Positions 10,881 to 21,774 of a DNA stretch of 64,000 nt are shown piece after piece; the stretch's first letter is position 1; every line of letters starts with the position of its first letter. The stretch is from the NCBI GenBank assembly GCA_022609375.1, contig JAGKQE010000049.1, positions 1 through 64,000 on the forward strand, given 5' to 3'. The notes below the pieces were generated by a model. The model was not told the origin of the DNA. It saw nothing but the letters and a program-made list of their open reading frames with translations, and did not search any database. Source of the DNA: Xenosphaeropsis pyriputrescens (lineage: Eukaryota; Ascomycota; Leotiomycetes; Phacidiales; Phacidiaceae). The position numbers and the translations under genes are program-made.

Positions 10881-12194
10881 ATGCTGAATTTTCGGCAGCA
10901 CTATGCGGGAATCATCCTATTCCTTTTCATTGTTACCTTTATTGTCCAGTACTCCTGGCAACAAGACAACGCCCTTCGGTCTCCCGATAATGCTATCCAC
11001 AAGATTTCGGGTGCAAGCAATCACGGGTCCAGGATCGCCAAGGTCTCCGTTGCTGTCAATGAGCTGAATTCTTCTTTGATATCACGTGCATTGAGGAGCC
11101 ATGAAGTGCAGAACGAGTTGCACGGGTATCAGCACTTCATAGCGACGAAGCAATTAGTCTTCGAGGAGGCCGATCCTGATGGACGCCCGCTGGGAACGTG
11201 GTCCAAACCGGCCTATCTTCAATCTCTGATTTCTGCAGAACTACAGAAGCCGGAAGATGAGAGATTGCAGTGGTTGTTGTAAGTTCGTCCGCTGTGTCCA
11301 GCGTTGCATTGGGTTGACCATGATAGCTGGGTGGATGCCGATACAATCATCCTGAACCCCCACATTCGTCTGGAGACTTTCTTGCCCCCAGATACTCCCA
11401 AGTACCAGGATGTTCACCTCATGCTCACAGAGAACTGGGACGGAATCAATGCAGGCGTATTCCCTATCCGTGTTCATCCGTGGTCTGTGACTCTGCTATC
11501 AGCTGTCATCTCCTATTCGCAATTTCACCCAGAGCAGTACCTAGAGTTCAGGGACCAATCAGCTCTGCAACGAATTTTGAACGACAGCCCGTCGTTCCAG
11601 CGGAACTGGACCATCGTGCCGCATCGCTGGTTCAACTCCTTTCCGGTCAACAGCACCTTTTCCGAAAACGGCACTTGGATCTACGCGGAGCCTATGACTC
11701 CGGAAGAGTTTGATGACGGAGAGGAAGTGCAAAACCTGCAACCGTGGAAGGTCCTGAAAGGCGACATGTTGGTTCATTTCGCGGGGGCCAAACACCGCCA
11801 GAGCTGGATGGAGCCTTGGGCTGATCGGGCCGAGATGTATCTGCCGGAGTGGAGTGGATCGGCATACAACGATCGCCTACTTATCAGGACGAAGGATTTC
11901 TGGAGAGAGGAGAAGGATAAGATGGCAACGAGATGGAAGGGCAAAGTGGAAGAGGAGAGGAGGAGGAAGGATGAGGACGAGCAAAAGAAAAAGGAGGAGG
12001 AGGAGCAGAGGAATAGAGACACCGAGGAGCAGAGGAAGGTCGAGGAGCATCAGAACATACTTGAAGAGATATTCAGGCAGCAGGTCGAACAAATAGGCAC
12101 TTTGGAGGAGAAGCTCCGTCATCAAGAGGAGCAACTGCGCGAACAGGATCTGAGAATAAAAGACAGTCTCTTAAAGATGCCGGAGCGGCAATAG
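10881..12194 (+). CDS. GT34-like galactosyl/mannosyltransferase with charged C-terminal coiled coil
   Basis: Predicted 421-residue type II Golgi glycosyltransferase of the GMA12/MNN10 type. Exons are 10881-11278 and 11327-12194; the 48-nt intron joins TT to C, creating the DxD metal/nucleotide motif WLFWVDADTIILNP. The anchor lies at residues about 10-24 (GIILFLFIVTFIVQYS). Downstream LTENWDGINAGVFPIR, FRDQSALQRIL and VPHRWFNSFP are typical of GT34 enzymes, which add alpha-galactose, xylose or mannose from nucleotide sugars. Residues about 320-421 are an unusual Glu/Lys/Arg-rich coiled coil absent from ordinary members of the family as far as I know. It is divergent from the previous gene and inside the polysaccharide block. 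The donor sugar cannot be told. Confidence 0.87.
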
Positions 12195-12434
12195 ATAGAG
12201 AAATTCTACCTTATCTAAGAACATATACATATATCTTGATTGCCTTGGAATGGTGAATTTTGGTGGTGTCTAGAAGGCCATGTAATAAACGAATGGGAAA
12301 AATTGTCTCTGCTTGTATAAATTATGTAACAAGCTATGTAGCAATACATAAATGATGCAACTTAGCATATTACTAAAAAAATCATAAGATAGCGATATTT
12401 TGTAAATTGATATATTCTCCTCAACAACCTCATC

Positions 12435-13604
12435 TCATCCCGTCTTCACCCTTTCCCAATACAATTCCTTCTCCATAATGTCCCCCAGATGCATTCTCAT
12501 GCTATCCCTCAAATTCCTACTCCTTCCTTCAAGGTTATTCCCGACCTTGGTCGGAAGGTTGGCTGTCTTCGAGCTGATATCGCTGTCAGCGCCGGCAGTA
12601 GTGACCCAGCTGCCCAGAATCGGCGGCACGACGGTCCAGCCGTGTATCTCGCCCCCCTTCAACGTATCACGAATGCTGTTGTCAAGTGAAGCATCCAGAC
12701 TGCGCCAGCTGAGCATGTATAGCAAGCGTTGCGCCCCCTTTAGCGATATAGCGATGCCAACCAGGCCTATAGAGTTGTAGGTAGGGACGATAAGCCTGGA
12801 CTGCTCTGGGACTTTGTAGCTGGACAGGAGAGACGCGAAGCAGTAGAAGCCGGATTTCCCCAGGCATTCGAGATCAATGGCCGGTCCTGTGGCCAGAGAG
12901 GTGTCCTGGTAAGACGTGGATATCTTGTTTAGAGGCTCTGGGGCTTCAAAGATCCGAGAGATGCCAAGATGTATTATGTCCCAGTCTTGGCCGTAGGGGA
13001 AGCGTCGATCTTCGCCGGAACTCAGTGACGTGCGAAGACTTGAAGCTCGCAAACCCTTCGCGAAAGATGTCAACTGGTATCTGAAAGATCGATCCCTGAA
13101 ATTTTCATGAATGTTAACAGCAGCACAGTAAGAACTAGAAGTGAGCTTTTGGAGGTTTGAGAATTGCACCTACCAGTCAAAGTCGTCTTCAAGAATCAAG
13201 GCTGTTTCCAAACGATTATCCACAATGTATTTCAGAGCATCCATATGACTTCTCCAACTACCCAGATGTGCGCCGTCGAGTTCCTTGACAGAATTACTGA
13301 ATGGTCTCGCTTTCTCCGCGATATTCTCGCCCCGTACGGCGCTCACATGGTGCGTGATGGTGACATTCGATGCAGCCGTAAGAAGAGACACAGCATCGCG
13401 GCGGTCCGTACGCTCTGGTAGAGATATCAGAATAGTCGCCGCGAATCCGAGCGTAGAATTTTGAATTGCAGCAAGACCTTCCGAGGTGAAGGATGAGCTC
13501 AGATTGAACGAGACGTAAAAGTACAGTAAAACGATGGCACTCAGGCCTGCGAGGAGCCAGATTCTTGGTGGAATACTTTTGGGGGAGAACTGTGCGGGAT
13601 ACAT
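12435..13604 (-). CDS. GT25-like glycosyltransferase
   Basis: Predicted 363-residue type II membrane protein. Exons are 13604-13174 and 13095-12435; the 78-nt intron contains the branch TTAAC and its removal gives LILEDDFDWDRSF. The anchor lies at residues about 15-36 (WLLAGLSAIVLLYFYV). ISLPERTDRRDAV and the LEDDxDW motif, with the late SIGLVGIAISLKGAQRLL, match the LPS/procollagen galactosyltransferase family (GT25), which uses UDP-galactose or a related donor. The C-terminus after EIHGWTVVPPILGSW is low-complexity and Arg-rich. It is tail-to-tail with the GT34-like gene, 240 bp apart, with no other gene between. The donor and acceptor are inferred to belong to the polysaccharide pathway. 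Confidence 0.86.
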
Positions 13605-14660
13605 CTCGGCGATTGAGTAGAAGATACAGGTCCAGCTACAACGCAAGCTGGAGACCTTGTAGTGATCGTGACAATCGGGATGAGGGGACTCCTCTGTGCG
13701 CGCGAGAGTTGTTACATCAATCTGTCAAGGATGTCGAAGAGCATTGATTCCCATCACGCCTAGGCAGAGTACTTTATCTTAATTTATCGTGGAAGCATCT
13801 TATCGATTGCAATTATGAAAGCTTCGACAACTCTGGCTTGAACTTTGCGTATCTAAGCTCTGCTCGCCCTACAGCTATTAGACCGGGACGGACAGTCTTC
13901 ATCTCTTCCCCTCAACCCCCTTTTTGTTGCGTCCCCTGCAGCCACTACACAATACGGCCGATGTCCTACTATGTACTATGTAGATGTTCTCCCCTACTGT
14001 GGCTGTTTCTCGCCTTAGCAAGTGAGCTGAACTTGCCTCTCTCCACATCATCAAAAATTAAACAAAGCCAAATTATTCTCCCCGTTCTTTTGTCCCAATG
14101 CGGAATTAAGCATCTAATTTCCTGACGACAAGGGCTTATTTGCTTGCCCCTGTACTACATACACGCTTTATTCATTGGAGGTCGATTCAGGCCCCCTCCC
14201 CTGTCCAAGGGTACCAGATGTGATGGGGTCGGGATGATAAATGGGACTCAGCTATGTTCTAGCCCTTCGTGTCTATCAGAGATAGTGCAACGCCATGAGA
14301 ACTTAGCGTAAATTACCGCGAAGGAGTAATATCGACCAATTCAACTAAAGTTCATAGATACACTCTCCAATGTGCCTTATCCAAACTGTTTTCTGGCGGC
14401 AGAATTTGGAAATAGCTGCCGAATAGATCACAACGGCAATTCGGGGTTACCGGAGCAATAACTAAGTCGCGAGGTACCTCTGGGCTATGGGTGTGACCTT
14501 GTTGAGCTCTCTCAGGTACACCAAGTACCACGTTTCGCCGACATGTGTACGTGAGCATCACTGGATCAAGCAGCGATAAAAACCGTTCATATCAATTTGA
14601 ACTTCATCCTTTTGTTCGCATATCACGCTCTTTACTTCGGACTTGGAAATACTCGGTACC
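13605..14660. promoter_or_regulatory. Divergent intergenic region between GT25-like gene and next glycosyltransferase-like gene
   Basis: About 1.05 kb that should hold the promoters of both flanking, divergently transcribed genes. Pyrimidine-rich stretches occur around 13900-14090. I see no further gene. Confidence 0.45.
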
Positions 14661-16725
14661 ATGGGCATTGAACTCGATGGGTCTGATGGACCTCTTCCAG
14701 CACGGCGCTGTTTATCATTCAGTCTCAGAAGTCGGCGGACCGGTGTGTTAGCAGTGCTTCTTGTTGTTTTATTCTTGTATTTCTCCGAGGTAAGTGGTTG
14801 TTTAGACGTCAAGTAGTATCCAAGACCAATTATCATATACTGATCAATGTTGAACTCCGTTGTAGGTCTCATCTTTATTATCAGATTCGCAACAATACAT
14901 AGTCGACCATAACGCCCTTCATGAAGAAGCCACAACCAAATCGAGTCAACTGACCAAGGACTCCATGCTTCACCTCATTGTTCCAGCTACCAGTCCGAAG
15001 CCCAATCTTTGCCGTACCTTGCTATCTGCTGCCCTTCTCAACTATCCTTTGCCTATACTGGTAAATTGGGAGGCCAATGAAGATCCAGACAATGAATACG
15101 CATCTCATCTGAAAAAGATTTCGGGTATCCTCACATACCTCCGAGGACTACCTCAACGAAACGATGCAGATCTGGCCCTGATAGTGGATGGTCACGATGT
15201 ATGGTTTCAACTTCGTCCCGAAGTTCTCATTGAGCGATACTTTGCGATCAACAGGCAGCGTGCTGAAATCATATCCAAGACCTATAATTCAGAAGCCATT
15301 TCAGAGCATGGTTTCCAGCAAACCGTGATTTTTGGAGCAGATAAGAAATGCTGGCCTCAAACCTCGGAACATCCTGCATGTTATTCTGTCCCCGAGTCAA
15401 CTCTTCCAAAGTATGCATTTGGGAAGCACACAGATCGAGACCCGGACTTCAATGCTGTACGACCACGGTGGCTCAATTCGGGCACTATCCTGGGACCAGT
15501 TTCTGAGTTGCGTACAATCTTTGAGGCTGCAGCAGAAAAGGTCGAACGGGCTTACAATGGCGAACGTGATCAATGGTATTTCGCAGAGCTCTTCGGCGAG
15601 CAAGAGTACCGTCGAAATAAGTACAAGGCTATCAAACGTGCAGGCTCATCAACTCCAGCAACTAAGCCAAAAGGTGATCTGGTCAAAATCGAATCGAGGG
15701 ATGAAGCAGCAGAAGATTCACCAGAAGAGAATCTAGAAGCACCAGCAGAAGATTCAAACTCGGAGTCAGAAGACGGCAACACAGAAGACCCTAAAGATAA
15801 AGAGACGCCAGAAATAGTGGAAAACACGCAAGTTGAATTTCACATTGGCCTCGATTACGAGTCCCAATTGTTCCACACAATGACGCACGCAACTGCAGAC
15901 GTCGACTGGCTCATCTTCAATTCATCCGAGTCACTCTCCGAGGTTCTCGAGAGACACAACGTCGCCCTGAAGCCCCACAAATCTGCATCTGCACTTCTGC
16001 CCCATGACATTGCGAACTCCGAAGCCCCTATATCTGAAAGGTTGCTTACAGAGCTTGTTAGTCAAGGGTCCTTGGACATACCAGCAGACATGTACGAAGT
16101 ATTGCCGACAAACACCACATGGGGCGATATCCCCTTGATGATTAACGTACCCTCCAACAGCGTCCCGGTTCTCATCCATATCAACGGTGACAAGAGCTTC
16201 ATTGACAAATGGTGGCCGCGCAACTGGTGGGTGAGCGAGCAATGGGGGCGGCATTTGCTGCGAGCAGGAAGTCGAGCACCTCGGGGACCCATTGCAACTA
16301 CCATTGATGAAGACGGCACGGTGCGAAATTGGTCGAAGGGTGGCTACAACAGTTTGAGGAGGGAGTTTGGGGGCATGTGGACGGATGATGGGCATTGGCT
16401 GCCTTGGCAGAACATCTGCTCCGAGTTCGATGGCTTCATGTTCGATGGGGTGGATGCAGGTACGCCGCCCGAGTCAAAGAATAGGCTGGAGAAAGCGGAG
16501 GCCGAGAGGCTGAGGCTTGAGGAAGAGGCGAAGAAGAAGGAGGAGGAGAAGAAGGCAGAAGAGGAAAACAGAGAGGAGAACAATGAGGAAGAGGATGCTG
16601 ATGAGAACCGGGATGCTGAAGAAAATCCCGATGAAGGAAAAGGCAACGAGAACAATCCAGGAAAAAGGGGTGTTGGGCTTCAAAAGAAGCAAAGCCGTAT
16701 CAAGCGACAGCAGACAATCTCGTGA
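14661..16725 (+). CDS. Putative Golgi glycosyltransferase, undescribed fungal family (copy 1)
   Basis: Predicted 662-residue type II membrane protein from exons 14661-14789 and 14866-16725; the 76-nt intron has the branch TACTGAT. The anchor is at residues about 27-41 (GVLAVLLVVLFLYFS). The lumenal core has HLIVPATSPKPNLCRTLLSA and LIVDGHDVWFQLRPEVLI, where the Asp pair resembles the metal-binding DxD region of GT-A enzymes and of lysyl-hydroxylase-type glycosyltransferases. WLNSGTILGP and DQWYFAELFGEQEY further mimic that fold. An acidic insert spans residues about 245-310, and the last 90 residues form a Glu/Lys/Asn-rich tail. A paralog lies at 16920-18738. I know of no assigned function; glycosyl transfer is inferred from the fold-like motifs and neighbours. 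Confidence 0.78.
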
Positions 16726-16919
16726 AGACGAAACAGGAATTTCATGCGGCAGACTTAGACATCAATGAATTTTATTTGTTACAGTAATACATTCCAAGAA
16801 GTTACACCCAGCCAGACCCAATTCAAATCAGCGAGCTAAAAGTACAATTTCACGTTCAATTCCCGAATACAGCGTCCAAGATCCGCAATGCACATTCAAC
16901 AACGGCAGAAATCTAAAAG

Positions 16920-18738
16920 TCACGTTGTGCCTCCTTCAAAAAGATCCCAATCCCATTCGCCACACAACTCCTCCCACGGATACCAAGTGCCATTATCTGC
17001 TCTCGCCCCGCCCTTATTCTCCACGGGGCTCCACCAACCCCTGCCCTCCTCAACAACAACCGGGCTCCTCGGGGCAGCGACATGCGCGTCAAGCAGCGTC
17101 CGCGCAAAGGGCTGCCACCACAGCAGCGGCCACATCTTCTCGCGGTGCGTCTTCATGTTGCGCTGCCACGCGTTGTGGTGCACTGAGACGGGTACGGTGC
17201 CCGTCCAGAGGTGGGTGTACAGCGAAACGTGGTCCCATGTCGAGCGCGCGTCCATCAGTCTCGCACCATCATCTACAGCATCAGCCGCTGCCGCACCCGC
17301 GGGGTTGGTGTCCTCGATTTCCCACAGCTTCCTGCCCGGTCCCACATCAGAATTCGCCGTTGAAAGGTCGCTTAATCCCGCGAAGGGCAGTTCTGATACT
17401 TGAATGTCTTCAGGGAGGGCCTTGAGCAGTGGGGAATTGATATGCCAGAATCTGGAGGGCTTGGAGCCCACAGAGTCGAAGGACACCCAATCTGCGTCTC
17501 GGGGCGCGAAGACTGTTGCATGAGAGAGTTCGCTCCCGTAATCGAGTCCGATTCCATACTCGTGGTGGAGTTCTGCTTTCTCATAATCGTCCGGTCCTTT
17601 TCCAAACTTCAACTCCAATACTTCCCTCGCCGGATCCGGCGTAAGAAGGTCATCTCTGTCCTGGTCAAATTCACTCTTTCTCCAAAACAGCCCGCCAAAC
17701 CAGCTAGACAGCCTGTGCCAAGAACCCAAATGTCTTGCGCGCAGAACTTCTCGCGCGTATTCCTGCGCGCCCATGATGTCACTGAAGATACCCTGATCAC
17801 TTCCATCGTGCGGGTCGACCACCATTCGCTCCTCGGATTCCGCAAACAGTTTTCGCAAAGCCCCCGCCGGTCCCATCACTAATCCCGAATTCAGGAATCG
17901 TTGGCGCATATGCAAATATGGGTTCTCTTGATCCGCATAGGGTTTGTCGGTATTGGACCCGAATATATCAGATGGAAGTGTCGAAGGTGGTGCAGCATAG
18001 CATGCTAGCTCATCGGAGGTATGTGGCCAACAGAGCTTCTGGGTGCTGAATATTACGGATTGGGAGATGGAGGATGGAGGCCCTGAGCTTCCCAGTCGGC
18101 TTGTGATGCGTTCGTTTGCGCGCGAATTGATGGCATGATAGCGAGAGAGTAGTATGTCAGGTCGTAGCTGGAACCAGGTATCGTAGCCATCGACGATTAA
18201 AACGAGGTCATTGTCGCGTTCACTGCCAATTGAATTAAGATAGGTCAGGATCCCGGGGATCTTTGCGAGGTGAGATCCTCCTGCTGATAGAGTATCGTCG
18301 GCATACTCTTTGTCCCAATTTATGAGGACAGGTGTGGAGTAGTTCAACACAGCAGCGCTCAGAACTGTCTTGCACAGATTAAGATCCGACTTGGTAGCTG
18401 GTATGAGGAGGTGAAAGAAATCGTGCGATAGAAGGGAATTCTTCGAGTCGTGAGGTAAGGACTGGGAGGAAGTTGGGGCTCTGTAAGAACTCTTCTGGCT
18501 ATCAGTACAGTACTTCAATTCTTTATGCTCATACCCATCATCAAGACCATTCCATATGGGTTTTGAGGACGAAGGGTCTTGAGAGCCACGACACAACCAC
18601 AACAAGATACCAGGTCGTACGTACCGAAACAGTATTTTTTGAAGTGAATACAATCAAGAAGACCAGGAAGAGAAAAACGACGAACAATGTCGAACGTCGA
18701 CTACTCGATAATCGAAGTAGCAGAACACTGACATCCAT
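16920..18738 (-). CDS. Putative Golgi glycosyltransferase, undescribed fungal family (copy 2)
   Basis: Paralog of the preceding gene, convergent with it. Exon 1 (18738 to about 18621) encodes a basic end and one anchor (LFVVFLFLVFLIVF). Exon 2 runs from about 18577 to 16920. Two intron models keep frame: a very short 43-nt intron (591 residues) or 18492-18624 (561 residues). The core shares HLLIPATKSDLNLCKTVLSA, LIVDGYDTWFQLRPDILL, FLNSGLVMGP and DQGIFSDIMGAQEYAR with copy 1, and both end in a WYPWEELC- or WLPWQNIC-type segment. Copy 2 lacks the long charged tail. The conserved DGxD pair suggests a GT-A fold. Retention of both copies side by side suggests two distinct linkages rather than redundancy; that is inference. 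Confidence 0.76.
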
Positions 18739-19713
18739 TACGAAAGATGCTCGTACATCTAGTATAAGGAATGGAGACGACGAGGTATCAGACTCCACTC
18801 TGGTGTGATGTCGTCGATAACAATAACTAAAGAAACCAAGCAAAAAAATATGCTTCAACACTGTTTGCTTGCCGGACCATAAGCCATGCTCCGCACAAAG
18901 TAAACAAGAAGGGAAAAAAGATCAGAGGCAAAGATGGTCCCTCGGTCATGATTCACGAGAGAGGCCGGAGAGTCGGCGATTCCATTGAGGGGGGTAATCG
19001 TAGCAAGAGTATATGCAGACTATAACGACTTCCCCTGACGGAGAGCACATGGCACGCTTGGCCTCGCGCGATACTTGTGCGCGTCTGGGTTGGGCTTGGG
19101 GAGGCTCACGGTGGCACTCGGTGGCTTGCGTCCGACCAATGTCGTGGGAATAAGCGCGGAAGGAACAAGTTAGCGCCTCGACTAGATTGGCGAATGTGAT
19201 CGGTCGACGCGACTGGGGGCACACTGGGGGCCCCACACGCCAAGCAATGCAGGCTTGTGCCTTCGGTGCAGATGACCGACGCCCGTCCGAGCACTGTGAT
19301 ATGTACAAGCATGGGGATGAACATGGAGATATGTCCACTTTCACCTGCTTAGGTTGCTGACGGCTCGCTTGCTGAGATGAATCCGGGGATCTGGTCCATG
19401 GCCTATTCGTGCTGTATTCATATGTACCCCTGACGAGGATGTGGATCGGCATGGCTAGAAGAAGGACTCGTGATTCCCTTCGGCAATTGGTGATTGACAA
19501 GATATGCTGCAATCGACTTCTAGCTATTTCCCGTGTAAGGCTAATAATAGACATGATAGGTAATTCCAAAGACCCGGCATAAAAACAGAGCCGGGAACTC
19601 GAATAGCAGGCACGGTGAAGTCTGTGGTCTTCGTAACCTGTCATCCATACCAGTAAATAGTACATTATATAAGTAATTATATATCGATTCGAGAAAGCAA
19701 GCCTATGGGCCGA
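18739..19713. other. Intergenic, no supported gene
   Basis: A 239-codon open frame on the minus strand (18946-19665) overlaps this gap, but it has no recognisable domain and a composition unlike the neighbouring genes, so I do not call it. It includes the upstream region of copy 2 and the 3' flank of the transporter gene. Confidence 0.45.
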
Positions 19714-20828
19714 TTACTTCGGGAGAACAATCCTACTCTCTTTGCCTTTGAATTCCACCCAGCTGTAGCAGAAGACTCCAATCAAGGTGATTGTCATCCC
19801 CACGCCATTCAATAATCCGACCTTGACATGGAACAGTACAATGCCCAGCAAGATAACTAAAGCTTGCTTGAGATTCGAGCAGACTGTAAGTGTCAAAGCT
19901 CCAGCAATCTTGTTGGTTTGGAAGGATGAAATATTCTGCGCAAAAGCCAATGTACTGTTGATGATCAGAAGGACGATGGTCTCTCTGGGCAGCATGCTGA
20001 TATCAGGCAGTTGCGTCCGAATTTCCTGCAGTTCGCCACGGAGACCTGCGTAGACGAAGCACTGTACAGCTGCGAGTGGACACATCCGTAGCAGGATTTC
20101 AAGTGGGGGAAGCTTGAGTGCGCCAGTCATCAAACGGTTTGATGCTATGGTCTGGAGGAAGACAGGTAAGCGCCATCTATCGGTGGCCGAGGAGAGGGAG
20201 ACTTACTTTGACTGAGGCGAGGACAACGCCAAGTGTTGTCAGTACAAAGCCAGGAACTGTGAAATAGTAGTCGCCGTATGTGGCCATGCTGATTCCGAGT
20301 ACCATTGGAATCAAAGACAGGTATACCGCCGTAGCATATGATCTCCCATACGTGAAGCGGTATATCAAGACTGTGAAGACAGGTCCAGTCGATCTCATAA
20401 GCTGATGGAAGGCCATAGAGACCATTGAACTATATGCCTGTCAGTGCTGGGGAACACGGCAATGGCATGTTGTATGACTTACAGAGAAACATTAGAGATA
20501 GCAATGTTCACAGTGAATAAAACAGAAAAGGCCACCAGAATCAAGTTCTCCCTCGTAGTCAGGTGAGTCAACTTGAAGTATCCCGTCCATAGGAGAGCAT
20601 AACATCCTGCAGATGTGAAGGTTGCATGGAAAGCCGTTATAAGCCATGGATAATGAAACTATTGATAACTATCAGTTCTTTGAGAACATTTAATAGAATT
20701 CACGTCGACAATGTTCTGTCAAAACGAATGAAACATACCTTGCCCAGAACCACCTTGTTTAAAGTACTCAGACATAAATTGATGGCAAAGTATAAGCCCA
20801 AATGCACAAACTTCGCAGTTGAAGACAT
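19714..20828 (-). CDS. TPT-family nucleotide-sugar transporter
   Basis: Predicted 308-residue transporter with about ten membrane helices. Four exons are 20828-20739, 20658-20483, 20429-20207 and 20151-19714; introns are 80, 53 and 55 nt. The start VHLGLYFAINLCLSTLNK, then FHYPWLITAFH, ISNVSLSMVSMAFHQLMR and TGPVFTVLIYRF are typical of the triose-phosphate/nucleotide-sugar translocator family. The late VCSNLKQALVILLG and the GVFCYSWVEF segment also fit. Such proteins exchange a nucleotide sugar for the nucleoside monophosphate across the Golgi membrane. Next to UDP-glucose dehydrogenase it could carry UDP-glucuronate or UDP-galactose; the actual substrate cannot be predicted from sequence. 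Confidence 0.88.
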
Positions 20829-21774
20829 GATTTCTCGGAATTCGTAAAGAAAGAAAGTAGTAAGAAGCCGGAAAGGACCTGAGTTGGACAGATCTCAATC
20901 CTTAGATGATGATTGATGAAAGATACGACTTGCAGAAGACCAAAAGCAAAGTCAGAAGGAAAAGGCTCAGATGTGTATCCGAAGCAATATATCAACCTGT
21001 CATCGCACGACCAGGCGACGGCGCGACCGAGAGTAGGTCAGATGCAGGAGGACTACGACGCGGAGGGAAAGCCCCTGCATTACAAGGCCCGCAACAAATT
21101 GTGAAATTGAAAGTTCCTCTCGGATTCGATTAAAACGTGGCGTTGATAGTCGGGGTCTTTCCACATCGTTCCTGGCGTGCGAAACCGCGGGCGAACGCCA
21201 CGCCATTTGCACACAACGACACCAAAGGCCGCACAACACCAACACCAAAACCAACACCAATCCCAACCCCAATTTCCAGTACCCCTATTCATATGATTCG
21301 CATTACGCGCGCGACGAAAGCGACTGGCCATCGGGAGAAGGGTGCTAGACAAGGCCTGCCAAGAGCTGAATTGTGGATGGGAACCTCTGTCTTCTTTGGC
21401 CGTGGAGCAGCGAGATAAGGTTTTCACCGTGCCATTTCGTCGGGCTTTCGTGCCACCCCGGAAACCAAATGAGGCCGTCGGTTCTTATGGATCTTCGTGT
21501 TGGCCTAGACTAGACGGGGTGGGATAGAGGCATACGGTATTCAAGTTGGGCAAAGCCTCGATTGCAGTTTGCACATTGGTTGTGCCTACGATCCTAGAGC
21601 GAGGAGGGGTAGTGGTGATACAAATAGGGTCAGTGGATGGAACCAAACAAAAGCTTTTGGAACTCCGTCTGTTGATGTTTCTTGCTCAATATTTTATACC
21701 GTGAATAGGTTGTCCGACGCTCTTTCGAGGTTTTGATAAATAAAAAATTACAGAGCGCCTTTGAAACCGTCAAG
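20829..21774. promoter_or_regulatory. Divergent promoter of transporter and UDP-glucose dehydrogenase genes
   Basis: The flanking genes diverge and start at 20828 (minus) and 21775 (plus). An ACCAACACC-like repeat lies near 21235-21275. The overlapping short open frames here have no protein-like features. Confidence 0.5.

Noticed and set aside
18946..19665. 239-codon minus-strand frame between glycosyltransferase copy 2 and the transporter
   Set aside because: No ATG-proximal features, domain or conserved motif; rich in Arg/Ser/Cys as expected from out-of-frame noncoding DNA.
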